Shown: one piece after another, positions 1-8,645 of the stretch
Numbering within the stretch: position 1 is the first letter of the stretch
Layout: each line of letters starts with the position of its first letter
Assembly: GCF_004121075.1 (NCBI RefSeq)
Contig: NZ_RHLN01000002.1
Coordinates: 62,001-126,000 of the forward strand
Reading direction: 5' to 3'
DNA: 64,000 bases
Source of the DNA: Lutibacter sp. HS1-25
GTDB taxonomy: Bacteria > Bacteroidota > Bacteroidia > Flavobacteriales > Flavobacteriaceae
The notes under the pieces: model-generated
Databases searched by the model: none
What the model was told of the DNA's origin: nothing
What the model saw: the letters and a program-made list of their open reading frames with translations, nothing else
Position numbers and translations under genes: made by a program

Positions 1-1
1 T

Positions 2-1603
2 AAAGCTGGTGACATGGGCTTTTTGGGCGTTTCTATTCCTGAACAATATGGCGGCATTGGTATGGGATTTGTTTCAACAATTTTGGTTACAGATTATATT
101 TCATCAGCAACAGGCTCTGTTGGTACAGCTTATGGCGCACATACAGGTATTGGAACTATGCCAATATTTTTATACGGTACTGAAGATCAAAAACAAAAAT
201 ATTTGCCAATATTAACTGCTGGCCAAAAATTTGGTGCTTATTGTTTAACCGAACCTGGTGCTGGTAGCGATGCCAATTCTGGAAAAACCACTGCAACTTT
301 AAGTGACGATGGGAAATCTTACAAAATTAACGGTCAAAAAATGTGGATTTCAAATGCTGGTTTTGCTGAAATTTTTATTGTTTTTGCACGTATTGAAAAT
401 GATAAAAATATTACTGCTTTTATTATGGAATTCGACAAAAACAATCCAAATGGTGTTACACTTGGCGAAGAAGAAAAAAAACTTGGTATTCACGCATCAT
501 CAACACGACAAGTATTTTTTAATGATACAGTAATTCCGGTTGAGAATATGTTATCAACACGTGGTCAAGGTTTTAAAATTGCCATGAACTCATTAAATGT
601 TGGTCGTATAAAATTGGGAGCCGCTTGTTTAGATGCCAGCAGAAGAATTGTTACGCAATCGGTTAAATATGCCAATGAACGTAAACAATTTAACACTGCT
701 ATTGCTAGTTTTGGTGCTATTCAAAAAAAATTAGGCGAAATGAGTACAAAATCATTTACCATTGATGCAGGTGTTTACAGAGCAGCAAAAGACATACAAA
801 ATATGATTGATGCTTTATTAGCCGAAGGAAAACCACATCAAGAAGCTGAATTGGCCGCATTTCAAGAATATGCAATTGAGTGTGCCATTTTAAAAGTTTA
901 TGGTTCTGAAGTTTCTCAATTTGTTTCAGATGAAGGTATACAAATATTTGGAGGTATGGGATTTTCAAAAGATACTCCTATGGAAAGTGCCTGGAGAGAT
1001 GCCCGTATCACAAGAATTTACGAAGGAACCAATGAAATAAACAGATTATTAACTGTTGGAATGTTACTTAAAAAAGCCATGAAAGGAGAAATGGATTTAA
1101 TTACTCCTGCTATGGAAGTTGGTAAAAGTTTAATGGGAATACCATCATTTGATATACCTGATTTTTCAGAAGTACTTTCGGAAGAAAAGGCAATGATTGA
1201 CAAATTGAAAAAGTTATTTTTAATGATTACTGGTAAAGCTGTTGAAAATTACGGAATGGATTTAGAAAATCATCAACAATTGGTATTGGCTTCCGCTGAA
1301 ATTTTAATTGAGATTTACATGGCTGAATCTGCCATCTTAAAAGCTGAAAAATTAGCGAAATTAACTTCAGAAAAAGAAGCTGAATATCAAATTGCAATGG
1401 CTAAATTAAACTTATACAATGCTGTAGAAAAATCTGCAAATATGGGTAAAGAAGCTATTTTATACTTCTCAGAAGGAGATGAACAACGTATGTTACTTAT
1501 GGGATTAAAACGTTTTACAAAATATGTAAACAATCCAAATCCAATAATTTTAAGAAATTTTATTGCACAAAAAGTTATTAGCGAAAACAAATATTGTTTT
1601 TAA
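2..1603 (+). CDS. Acyl-CoA dehydrogenase, 5'-truncated by window edge
   Basis: This is the FAD-dependent enzyme that oxidises acyl-CoA to enoyl-CoA in fatty-acid beta-oxidation. The frame is open from base 2, and the residues before the first Met (KAGD) fit the family, so the true start lies outside the window. Visible family blocks are LTEPGAGSDA and WISNAGFA (FAD and substrate binding), RIKLGAACLDASRR, and IFGGMGFSKDTPMESAWRDARITRIYEGTNE near the middle, where the Glu of YEGT is the usual catalytic base position. About 170 further residues follow the core, as in the long, very-long-chain-type bacterial enzymes. A strong terminator follows directly. The chain-length preference cannot be read from the sequence. 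Confidence 0.93.
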   Translation, partial: KAGDMGFLGVSIPEQYGGIGMGFVSTILVTDYISSATGSVGTAYGAHTGIGTMPIFLYGTEDQKQKYLPILTAGQKFGAYCLTEPGAGSDANSGKTTATLSDDGKSYKINGQKMWISNAGFAEIFIVFARIENDKNITAFIMEFDKNNPNGVTLGEEEKKLGIHASSTRQVFFNDTVIPVENMLSTRGQGFKIAMNSLNVGRIKLGAACLDASRRIVTQSVKYANERKQFNTAIASFGAIQKKLGEMSTKSFTIDAGVYRAAKDIQNMIDALLAEGKPHQEAELAAFQEYAIECAILKVYGSEVSQFVSDEGIQIFGGMGFSKDTPMESAWRDARITRIYEGTNEINRLLTVGMLLKKAMKGEMDLITPAMEVGKSLMGIPSFDIPDFSEVLSEEKAMIDKLKKLFLMITGKAVENYGMDLENHQQLVLASAEILIEIYMAESAILKAEKLAKLTSEKEAEYQIAMAKLNLYNAVEKSANMGKEAILYFSEGDEQRMLLMGLKRFTKYVNNPNPIILRNFIAQKVISENKYCF

Positions 1604-1624
1604 AAAACAATTTAAAAATTCTTT

Positions 1625-1662
1625 AAAAAAAGGTTGTAACAAAATTGTTACAACCTTTTTTT
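1625..1662 (+). terminator. Rho-independent terminator after acyl-CoA dehydrogenase
   Basis: A perfect 16-bp inverted repeat (arms 1625-1640 and 1647-1662, core GGTTGTAAC/GTTACAACC, loop AAAATT) has an A-run on the left and a T-run on the right. It can therefore end transcription from the left gene. Confidence 0.9.
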
Positions 1663-1758
1663 AATTAACTAAAAATCAGTCGTTTTTTTTTGTAACTTTA
1701 ATAAGCAGTTCAAGACCAAACTTTTACCTCAATTGTAAAATCATTAAAATCTTCAATT

Positions 1759-2166
1759 ATGAAAAAAAATATTGGAATTTGGATAGACTCAAATCAAGCG
1801 ATAATCGTAAAACTTTCATCAAAAGAACCTTCAATAAAAAAAATTGAATCTAACATTGATTTTAGAGAAAGAATTCCTGGCGAAAGCAAAAAATACGGAA
1901 GGTTTGGCGGGCAATACATTACTTATGAAAAAAACAAAGAGAATCGGCAAAAAGAGCAAACCAATTTGTATTTTAAAAATTTATTAAAAGAAATTTCCAA
2001 TTGCAACTCGGTAGTACTTTTTGGACCTTCAACTATGAAAATTCAATTTCAAACAGAGATTCAAAACAACAAACAAATAGCCGATAAATTGTTAGGTGTT
2101 TTTAATTCAGACAGCATTTCTGAAAATCAAATAGTTGCTTGGGTAAAAGATTTTTATAATAACTAA
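1759..2166 (+). CDS. Small protein related to bacterial eRF1-like (baeRF) proteins
   Basis: A 135-residue cytosolic protein without signal peptide or membrane segment. The start (IGIWIDSNQAIIVKL) and the later strand FGPSTMKIQFQTEI resemble small Bacteroidota proteins of the eRF1 domain-1-like or host-attachment type. In those, a short beta-alpha fold begins with a W-I/V-D segment and ends with a helix like QIVAWVKDFY. No GGQ or other catalytic motif is present. It stands alone between two terminated genes, behind a possible -7 box TAACTTTA at 1693-1700. The relation to the baeRF group is by recalled sequence style only, and the function is unknown. A larger baeRF protein is encoded at 38205-39374. 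Confidence 0.75.
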   Translation: MKKNIGIWIDSNQAIIVKLSSKEPSIKKIESNIDFRERIPGESKKYGRFGGQYITYEKNKENRQKEQTNLYFKNLLKEISNCNSVVLFGPSTMKIQFQTEIQNNKQIADKLLGVFNSDSISENQIVAWVKDFYNN

Positions 2167-2228
2167 TTTTAATTTCAAACTTAAGTTTTTAAAAAAAAAT
2201 CTATTTTAGTGAAAAATTACATCTTTTT

Positions 2229-2984
2229 ATGAAAGCAATTTTCACTTTATTATTTTTATTTTCATTCAAATTTTTAATGCTTTCTCAAAATGTTAGTGTT
2301 TTAAATACAAAAAATGGAAGTGTTCAAATTCAACCAATTTTACATGGAAGTTTGGTTTTAACATACCAAAATACGACTATTTATATAGACCCATACGGAG
2401 GTGAAAAAAATTATGAAAACATCAAATCACCAGATATTATTTTAATAACAGACATTCACCGTGATCATTTAGATGAAACTACCTTAGATTCTATAGACAC
2501 TTCAAAAACTATTTTTATTACACCACAGGCTGTTTATGATCAAATTTCTGAAAAATACAAATCGAAAATTACAGTTTTAAATAACGGTCAGGGTGTGCAT
2601 AGATTTGATATTTTTATAGAAGCGCTGCCAATGTATAATTTACCCGAAAACCCACCAAGTAAAAAGCATCCGAAAGGACGAGGAAATGGATACATTTTAA
2701 CCATAGACAATGCCAAAATTTACATTTCGGGCGATACAGAAGATATTATAGAAATGCGAAATTTACAAAATATTGATGTTGCTTTTGTTTGTATGAATTT
2801 ACCTTATACAATGACAATTGAACAAGCTGCAAGTGCTGTTTTAGCATTTCAACCAAAAATTGTTTATCCATACCATTACCGAGGAAGCGATGGATTTAGC
2901 AATATTGAAGCATTTAAAAAAATGGTAAACGATCAAAACAAAAATATTGAAGTTAGATTAAGCGATTGGTATCCAAAAGGTTAG
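2229..2984 (+). CDS. Secreted MBL-fold (UlaG-like) metallo-hydrolase
   Basis: A 251-residue protein with an N-terminal signal peptide (about residues 1-19, hydrophobic LLFLFSFKFLML then SQN), so it is exported. The rest is a metallo-beta-lactamase fold of the UlaG or L-ascorbate-lactonase type: a YIDPYGG strand, the metal loop ITDIHRDHLDE, then YISGDTED, and a late His in YPYHYRG. The usual H-x-H-x-D-H loop reads D-I-H-R-D-H, so the first ligand is Asp. That variant is seen in exported members of this group. Substrate unknown. A cytosolic relative of the same superfamily lies at 61873-62553. Confidence 0.85.
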   Translation: MKAIFTLLFLFSFKFLMLSQNVSVLNTKNGSVQIQPILHGSLVLTYQNTTIYIDPYGGEKNYENIKSPDIILITDIHRDHLDETTLDSIDTSKTIFITPQAVYDQISEKYKSKITVLNNGQGVHRFDIFIEALPMYNLPENPPSKKHPKGRGNGYILTIDNAKIYISGDTEDIIEMRNLQNIDVAFVCMNLPYTMTIEQAASAVLAFQPKIVYPYHYRGSDGFSNIEAFKKMVNDQNKNIEVRLSDWYPKG

Positions 2985-3075
2985 TTTTGGTTTTCACTTC
3001 AACAATGCTCAATTCAGCTCTTAAGATTGGACTTTTGTTAGCTATACTGAAAATTGATTTAGAACACTAAGGAAC

Positions 3076-3102
3076 AGATCTCGCATCAAGTGCGAGATGA
3101 CG
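3076..3102. repeat. Palindromic dispersed repeat, copy 1
   Basis: The core CTCGCATCAAGTGCGAG forms a hairpin (CTCGCA / TGCGAG) and is followed by ATGACG. The same 27 bp recur at 3197-3223, and the following ~35 bp (a ttctcttttaat...cattttt stretch) are also similar, so the duplicated unit is about 65 bp. Confidence 0.85.
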
Positions 3103-3196
3103 TAGTTTTTGTTATTCTCTTTTAATTATTCATTTTTCATTAGTGATAGAGCCAAATGACACGTGGGTTAAAATTAGCACAAAACTTCAATTAAAA

Positions 3197-3223
3197 AGAT
3201 CTCGCATCAAGTGCGAGATGACG
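3197..3223. repeat. Palindromic dispersed repeat, copy 2
   Basis: Identical over 27 bp to 3076-3102, including the hairpin core and the trailing ATGACG. Its arrangement (TCTCG, short loop, CGAGATGACG) resembles the element inside menE at 58506-58529. Confidence 0.85.
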
Positions 3224-3263
3224 GTGCTTTTCTTACTCTCTTTTAATCATTAATCATTAATTT

Positions 3264-3289
3264 TTCATTATTCATTATTCATTATTCAC
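3264..3289. repeat. Short tandem repeat (TTCATTA)3
   Basis: Three perfect TTCATTA copies plus a partial fourth, preceded by looser TAATCAT copies from 3245. Too short to be more than slippage-prone intergenic DNA. Confidence 0.8.
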
Positions 3290-3346
3290 TATTGATAAGT
3301 ATCACTTCAACTTAAGTCAACAGACTTCCTACTTCAAAAGTAAACC

Positions 3347-4618
3347 CTATCTTTCTAGCAACTCCTTACCTATTTCACATTCTAAACAAAGTTGATTGTT
3401 ACAATATTCATTTTTTAATTGCAATAAAGCCTGCGTTTCAAAAGCACTTTTTGATTTAATTTTTAACTCATTAAAATTAGAAATAATCGTATTTTTTTCG
3501 GGTTTAATATGTTCTAAAACGGTTAGTAAATCGCTAAAATCTGTTTCACCCATTTTTTTTAAATACATAAATTTTATTGGAAGTATGGTATTTATCAATA
3601 GCAAATCAACAAAAGATTTAGATAATTTTTTGATACTTTTTTTAGATTCCTTCCCAAAAGTGTAATGCGTTTCCCAAAATGTAGAAGTTGAAACATTGAA
3701 CAAACTGTAAAAATCGTCAATAGCTTTAACTTCAATTATTTTCGAAAATAAATTTTGTTGTAAATGGTATAATAACGCCAATTGAGACAACCTAATTGTT
3801 GGGAAATTTGGCGGTCGCAGTCTAAAAAATTGTATTTGTCCCTTTGCAATTGGTTTTAATTGAAATTTTACTTGTAAATATTCGTAATTGTATTTCAACT
3901 TTTTAAAATACTCCGATTCCACATTTTCTTGCAACAAACTTGCTTGTCCAAATAACAAAGCCTCTAACTGTGCTGGATCATTAGCCAGTTTTCTAACAAT
4001 TGAAAAATCAAAAGAAGATGCAATATCATTAAAAGCTTCACCATTAATTTTTAATCCAAAATTTTTAGCCAACAATATAAACAATACAGCCTCCCAATTA
4101 TTTTTTGTAATTTCTAAAAGTTGATTAATTCGTTCCGATTTTTGTTCTAAACGTTCAAAATACAAACGCTCATACCAATGAGAAAGCTTAAAATTATCAA
4201 TACTAGAAATGGACGATTCACAAAACAACCATTTTTTATTTTTATTAAACAAATCGTTGTAATTTTCTAAAACCTTTTTTGAAATAATATTTTTTAACTC
4301 TAAAGTAGGCAAAGCCATATTTGATTTATTAAAAACAGCTACATCATGCTCCCAAACAACGTGTAAAATTACAGAATCATAATTTTCATCCATTTCGTGA
4401 TTGTGCGCATACCAATCGGAAGAATTTATATGAATTTCTACATTTCCTGCCCAAAGTTGTCCATCAATTTCAATTTTGGCATTTAAAAAATCTGGACCAG
4501 AATTTAAATTGTGTAAACCCGCAGCAATTATATAAATACTTTTATTTTTTGTACATTGTAATTTGTTAGATGAAAACAATTGAAGTTTCCATATAAAATG
4601 AAGTAAATTTTCTTTCAT
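3347..4618 (-). CDS. DUF2851 family protein
   Basis: A 423-residue cytosolic protein that I recognise as the DUF2851 family, found almost only in Bacteroidota. The N-terminal block carries the family hallmarks: LHFIWKLQLF, LNSGPDFLNAKIEIDGQLWAGNVEIH and WYAHNHEMDENYDSVILHVVW. The C-terminus has two Cys pairs (YCNNQLCLECEIG). The G-D-F-x-N-A-x-I and E-I-H elements look like a nuclease-type beta core, but no function has been shown as far as I know. It is a single gene on the minus strand, divergent from the nitroreductase at 4738, and its end is convergent with the hydrolase at 2229. Confidence 0.85.
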   Translation of the reverse strand: MKENLLHFIWKLQLFSSNKLQCTKNKSIYIIAAGLHNLNSGPDFLNAKIEIDGQLWAGNVEIHINSSDWYAHNHEMDENYDSVILHVVWEHDVAVFNKSNMALPTLELKNIISKKVLENYNDLFNKNKKWLFCESSISSIDNFKLSHWYERLYFERLEQKSERINQLLEITKNNWEAVLFILLAKNFGLKINGEAFNDIASSFDFSIVRKLANDPAQLEALLFGQASLLQENVESEYFKKLKYNYEYLQVKFQLKPIAKGQIQFFRLRPPNFPTIRLSQLALLYHLQQNLFSKIIEVKAIDDFYSLFNVSTSTFWETHYTFGKESKKSIKKLSKSFVDLLLINTILPIKFMYLKKMGETDFSDLLTVLEHIKPEKNTIISNFNELKIKSKSAFETQALLQLKNEYCNNQLCLECEIGKELLER

Positions 4619-4707
4619 AGCATTTAAATAACAAAATAAAGGTAGAAAATTACTTTAACTTACGAAAATAGTACCATAATTTTACTCAAATTTTATCATA
4701 TTTAGCC

Positions 4708-4715
4708 TAAATTTG
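4708..4715 (+). promoter_or_regulatory. -7 box of the nitroreductase promoter
   Basis: TAAATTTG is a perfect match to the Bacteroidota -7 element TAnnTTTG, 22 bp before the start codon at 4738. Confidence 0.6.
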
Positions 4716-4737
4716 TAGGCTTAAATTATCAAAATAA

Positions 4738-5370
4738 ATGAACATAATTAATTGCTTAGAATGGAGATATGCTACAAAAAAGTTTGACCCGTCTAAAACA
4801 TTATCAAATCTACAAATTGAAACTTTAAAAAAAGCTTTTAATTTAACCGCAACCTCATTTGGTTTACAGCCCATAAAAATGATTGTAATTCAAAATAAAG
4901 AATTACAAGAAAAATTTGTTGAACATTGCTATTTTCAAGGTCAGGTTGCTAGTGCTTCTCATCTTTTGGTTTTATGTATTGAAAACGACACCACTTCCAA
5001 AGACATTAACAACTATTTTGATTTTGAAAAAGAAGTTAGAGGTGTAGATGAATCTACAATTGCAAATTTTAGAGCGCAATTGTTAGCTATGTATAACAAC
5101 AAAACCATTGAAGATAAACAATTATCTGCCAAACACCAAGCGTATATTGCATTGGGAAATTTAATGACCGTTTGTGCTTTAGAAAAAATAGACTGTTGCC
5201 CACTAGAAGGCTTTGTGCCTGCTAAAATTGATGAATTATTAAATTTAACTGCCCAAAACTTAACTTCTGTTTTGTTACTACCTGTTGGGTTTAGAGCAAG
5301 CGATGATTTAATGAGCACCATGAAGAAAGTTAGAAAACCCCTTAATGAAACTGTGATAGAAATATCATAA
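4738..5370 (+). CDS. NAD(P)H-dependent nitroreductase-family oxidoreductase
   Basis: A 210-residue flavoenzyme of the NfsB/FRase I type that uses FMN and NAD(P)H to reduce quinones, nitro compounds or related acceptors in the cytosol. Visible features are the N-terminal CLEWRYATKKFDP (R-x-x-x-K-F, FMN phosphate contact), ATSFGLQPIKMIVIQ, HLLVLCIEN, the helix HQAYIALGNLMTVCALEKIDCCPLEGF and the end block LLPVGFRASDD. Full length for the family. The start follows a perfect -7 box. The next gene, pepD, begins 20 bp downstream in the same direction, so the two may be cotranscribed. The physiological acceptor is unknown. Confidence 0.9.
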   Translation: MNIINCLEWRYATKKFDPSKTLSNLQIETLKKAFNLTATSFGLQPIKMIVIQNKELQEKFVEHCYFQGQVASASHLLVLCIENDTTSKDINNYFDFEKEVRGVDESTIANFRAQLLAMYNNKTIEDKQLSAKHQAYIALGNLMTVCALEKIDCCPLEGFVPAKIDELLNLTAQNLTSVLLLPVGFRASDDLMSTMKKVRKPLNETVIEIS

Positions 5371-5390
5371 TAATTTTAAAGAATTAAAAT

Positions 5391-6848
5391 ATGAATAAAG
5401 AAATTCGTGCACTTGAACCAACAGCTCTTTGGAATAATTTTGCTGATTTAAATGCTGTTCCAAGAGGCTCAAAAAAGGAAGAAAAAGTAATACAGTTTAT
5501 GGTTGACTTTGGAAAAAAGTTAAACCTTGAAACCATTGTTGACTCCGTTGGAAATGTTATTATAAAAAAACCTGCCTTTAAAGGTATGGAAAACCGAAAA
5601 ACCATTGTATTGCAATCGCATTTAGACATGGTTCATCAAAAAAATTCAGATACTGTTTTTGATTTTGATACGCAAGGTATTGAAATGAAAATTGATGGTG
5701 AATGGGTAAAAGCTAAAGGAACTACACTTGGTGCAGACAACGGTTTGGGAGTTGCTGCAATTATGAGTATTTTAGAAGCTAAAGACATTAAACACCCTGC
5801 TATTGAAGCGCTATTTACCATTGATGAAGAAACTGGTATGACAGGTGCTATGGGACTACAAGCTGGTTATTTAAACGGCGAAATTTTATTAAATTTAGAT
5901 ACTGAAGATGATGATGAGATTGACATAGGTTGTGCCGGAGGTATTGATATTACTGCTAAAAACTCATTTAATGAAGTAAATACACCAACAAACAGCACTG
6001 GTTATACAATTGCTGTAACTGGTTTAAATGGCGGGCATTCTGGTATGGACATTCATAAAGGCTTAGGAAATGCCAACAAAATTATGAATCGTTTTTTATA
6101 TGAAAATCAGGCATTTTTGCGCATTTCAGAAATAAATGGTGGCAGCCTTAGAAATGCTATTCCACGAGAAAGTTTCGCAATTATATCAGTGTACAATTCA
6201 ACCAAATCTGCATTTTTAAAGAAAGCTAAAAATATTATTAAAGATATTAAAGCCGAATTAAAAACTGTAGATCCTAATGTAGAAATTACGATTACTGAGT
6301 GTAAAAACCCAGAAAAAGTAATGACAACTATTAGTCAAACAAATTTATTAAAAGTTATTTACTCGACTCATAATGGTGTTTATAGAATGAGTAATGACAT
6401 GAAAGGATTGGTTGAAACTTCTAATAATTTAGCCAGAGTAATTGTAAATAATGAATTGATTGAGATTAAGTGTTTAACACGCTCATCCGTAGAATCGGGT
6501 AAAATGGATTTGGCAAATTCATTAACCGCCACTTTTGAATTAGCAGGTTATAGCGTAACAAAGGGAGGTTCATATCCTGGATGGAAACCAAATATAGACT
6601 CTCCTATTTTAAAAGTTTTAAGTAACTCTTACGAAAAACTTTTTGAAAACAAAGCAAATATTGTAGCTTGTCACGCTGGTTTAGAATGTGGAATTTTAGG
6701 AACTAATTATCCTGAAATGGACATGATTTCATTTGGACCAACCATAAAAGGAGCTCATTCTCCAGATGAAAGAGCAAATATTAAATCATCGCAAAAGTTT
6801 TGGAAATTTTTATTAGAAATTTTAGAAAATATTCCAGTAAAAAAATAA
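5391..6848 (+). CDS. pepD: Aminoacyl-histidine dipeptidase (PepD, peptidase M20)
   Basis: A 485-residue zinc dipeptidase that hydrolyses Xaa-His and other dipeptides in the cytosol. All M20 metal motifs are visible: LQSHLDMVHQK (His and Asp ligands), GTTLGADNGLG (bridging Asp), DEETGMTGA (catalytic Glu pair), LNLDTEDDDEIDIG and, near the end, CHAGLECGIL plus GAHSPDE. The middle part (GLNGGHSGMDIHKGLGNANK) is the lid or dimerisation domain. The length matches the family. It lies 20 bp after the nitroreductase and ends at a strong terminator. Confidence 0.95.
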   Translation: MNKEIRALEPTALWNNFADLNAVPRGSKKEEKVIQFMVDFGKKLNLETIVDSVGNVIIKKPAFKGMENRKTIVLQSHLDMVHQKNSDTVFDFDTQGIEMKIDGEWVKAKGTTLGADNGLGVAAIMSILEAKDIKHPAIEALFTIDEETGMTGAMGLQAGYLNGEILLNLDTEDDDEIDIGCAGGIDITAKNSFNEVNTPTNSTGYTIAVTGLNGGHSGMDIHKGLGNANKIMNRFLYENQAFLRISEINGGSLRNAIPRESFAIISVYNSTKSAFLKKAKNIIKDIKAELKTVDPNVEITITECKNPEKVMTTISQTNLLKVIYSTHNGVYRMSNDMKGLVETSNNLARVIVNNELIEIKCLTRSSVESGKMDLANSLTATFELAGYSVTKGGSYPGWKPNIDSPILKVLSNSYEKLFENKANIVACHAGLECGILGTNYPEMDMISFGPTIKGAHSPDERANIKSSQKFWKFLLEILENIPVKK

Positions 6849-6859
6849 AAAAATCACTA

Positions 6860-6900
6860 AAAAGCTGCCTAAAACACTCAAAATTAAGGCAGCTTTTCTT
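6860..6900 (+). terminator. Rho-independent terminator after pepD
   Basis: Perfect 11-bp arms AAAAGCTGCCT (6860-6870) and AGGCAGCTTTT (6887-6897), followed by a T-rich tail. They separate pepD from the parA operon. Confidence 0.9.
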
Positions 6901-6903
6901 TTA

Positions 6904-6911
6904 TATCTTTG
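6904..6911 (+). promoter_or_regulatory. Possible -7 box of the parA operon
   Basis: TATCTTTG matches TAnnTTTG, directly after the pepD terminator and 72 bp before the parA start. It would imply a 60-nt leader. Confidence 0.4.
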
Positions 6912-6982
6912 TTAACATAATTCCCTTTTAAAAACCATAAATAATTGTATTTTTACAGCTTAAAATAATTCGATAGAATTTT

Positions 6983-7762
6983 ATGGGAAAAATTATTGCA
7001 ATCGCCAATCAAAAAGGAGGAGTTGGTAAAACTACAACCACAGTAAATCTAGCTGCAGCCTTAGGTGTTTTGGAAAAAAAAGTATTATTAATTGATGCCG
7101 ATCCACAAGCAAATGCAAGTTCTGGGTTGGGTATAATTGTTGATGAAGTTGAAATTGGAACCTATCAATTATTAGAACATGCTGCAACAGCAAAAGAAGC
7201 TATTGTTGCAACTACGTCTCCAAATGTAGATATTATTCCTGCGCATATTGATTTGGTAGCCATTGAAATTGAATTGGTTGACAAAAACAATAGAGAATTT
7301 ATGCTTAAAGAAATATTGCAAGAAATTAAAGATGATTACGATTATATTTTAATTGATTGCGCCCCTTCTTTAGGCTTAATAACTTTAAATGCACTAGTTG
7401 CTGCAGACTCAGTTATTATTCCTATTCAATGCGAATATTTTGCTTTGGAAGGTTTGGGTAAATTGTTAAATACTATTAAAAGTATTCAAAAAATTCACAA
7501 TCCAGATTTAGATATTGAAGGTTTGTTACTAACCATGTACGACTCTCGTTTACGTCTTTCAAACCAAGTTGTTGAAGAGGTATCTAAACATTTTCAAGAT
7601 ATGGTATTTAAAACCATTATTCAACGAAATGTACGTTTAAGCGAGGCTCCAAGTTATGGCGAAAGCATTATTGCCTACGATGCAACTAGTAAAGGTGCTG
7701 TTAATTATATTAATTTAGCAAACGAAATATTAAAACAAAATAGTAATGGCAAAGGCAATTAA
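6983..7762 (+). CDS. parA: Chromosome-partitioning ATPase ParA (Soj)
   Basis: A 259-residue deviant-Walker ATPase that moves the origin region together with ParB on the nucleoid. The P-loop NQKGGVGKTTTTVNLAAAL (signature Lys plus GKT) starts at residue 9. The Walker A' segment is LLIDADPQANASSGLG, and the Walker B-like segment is YDYILIDCAPSLGLITLNAL. The family block RLRLSNQVVEEV and the C-terminal SEAPSYGESIIAYD are present. Its stop overlaps the parB start by 17 bp, so the two are translationally coupled. It heads the run parA-parB-DUF5683-dapB-lepB-wbqC, a common flavobacterial order. Confidence 0.97.
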   Translation: MGKIIAIANQKGGVGKTTTTVNLAAALGVLEKKVLLIDADPQANASSGLGIIVDEVEIGTYQLLEHAATAKEAIVATTSPNVDIIPAHIDLVAIEIELVDKNNREFMLKEILQEIKDDYDYILIDCAPSLGLITLNALVAADSVIIPIQCEYFALEGLGKLLNTIKSIQKIHNPDLDIEGLLLTMYDSRLRLSNQVVEEVSKHFQDMVFKTIIQRNVRLSEAPSYGESIIAYDATSKGAVNYINLANEILKQNSNGKGN

Positions 7763-8645
7763 AAAACAAGCTTTAGGAAGAGGATTATCTGCCTTATTAA
7801 GTGAAACTAAATCTGACATAACTTCAGCAAGCGATAAAAACGCCGATAAAGTTGTTGGAAATATTCTTGAAATTGAACTGGATTTTATTGAGGTAAACCC
7901 CTATCAACCAAGAACTTACTTTAACGAAGAAGCACTTAGAGAATTGGCTAGTTCTATTCAAGAGTTAGGTGTAATTCAACCAATTACCGTACGTAAATTA
8001 GAAGGAAATAGATTTCAGTTGGTTTCTGGAGAACGAAGATTTAGAGCTTCAAAATTAATTGGAAACACTACAATTCCTGCATATATTAGAATTGCCAACG
8101 ACCAAGAAATGCTTGAAATGGCATTGGTTGAAAACATTCAACGTAAAGATTTAGACCCTATTGAAGTAGCGCTAACTTACCAACGTTTGATTGATGAAAT
8201 TGATTTAACGCAAGAAGAAATGAGTAAGCGTGTTGGTAAAAAACGCTCAACAATAACCAACTATTTGCGTTTATTAAAATTAGATCCAATTGTACAAACT
8301 GGTATGAGAGATGGATTTTTGTCTATGGGACACGGTAGAGCAATTATTAATGTTGAAAATCCTGAAGACCAGTTAGCTGTTTACGAACAAATAATTGAAC
8401 AAAAATTATCTGTTCGTCAAACCGAAGAATTGGTTAAAAACTTAAAAGAAGGAACCGTTGTTAAAGAGAAAAAAACTATTAAAGAAGTAAAAGTACCTGA
8501 ATTTGTAAATACTGGTATCAAATCGTTTAGTGAGTATTTTGGACATAAAATTGACGTAAAATTATCGGGTAACGACAAGGGAAAAATTATCATTCCTTTT
8601 CATTCTGAAGAAGATTTTAACCGTCTAAAAAAATTATTGAAATAG
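7746..8645 (+). CDS. parB: Chromosome-partitioning CTPase/DNA-binding protein ParB
   Basis: A 299-residue ParB/Spo0J. The lead ALGRGLSALLSE is the ParA-stimulating N-terminus. The CTP-binding ParB/Srx domain carries EVNPYQPRTYFNEEALRELASSI and VSGERRFRASKLIG. A central helix-turn-helix domain (KDLDPIEVALTYQRLIDE, LTQEEMSKRVGKKRSTITNYLRLLKL) reads parS, and a C-terminal dimerisation region follows. No parS-like 16-mer (TGTTTCACGTGAAACA type) caught my eye in the window. It overlaps parA by 17 bp, and the next gene starts at its stop codon. Confidence 0.97.
   Translation: MAKAIKKQALGRGLSALLSETKSDITSASDKNADKVVGNILEIELDFIEVNPYQPRTYFNEEALRELASSIQELGVIQPITVRKLEGNRFQLVSGERRFRASKLIGNTTIPAYIRIANDQEMLEMALVENIQRKDLDPIEVALTYQRLIDEIDLTQEEMSKRVGKKRSTITNYLRLLKLDPIVQTGMRDGFLSMGHGRAIINVENPEDQLAVYEQIIEQKLSVRQTEELVKNLKEGTVVKEKKTIKEVKVPEFVNTGIKSFSEYFGHKIDVKLSGNDKGKIIIPFHSEEDFNRLKKLLK

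Larger units (their letters stand above)
2985..3346. other. Gene-free stretch with dispersed repeats
   Basis: The 362 bases between the convergent hydrolase and DUF2851 genes hold no credible ORF. They contain two copies of a 27-bp palindromic repeat with similar flanks, and a short TTCATTA tandem run, listed separately. Confidence 0.8.

Noticed and set aside
3264-3289. TTCATTA tandem run as a CRISPR-like or functional array
   Set aside because: The unit is 7 bp with no spacers; it is simple sequence.
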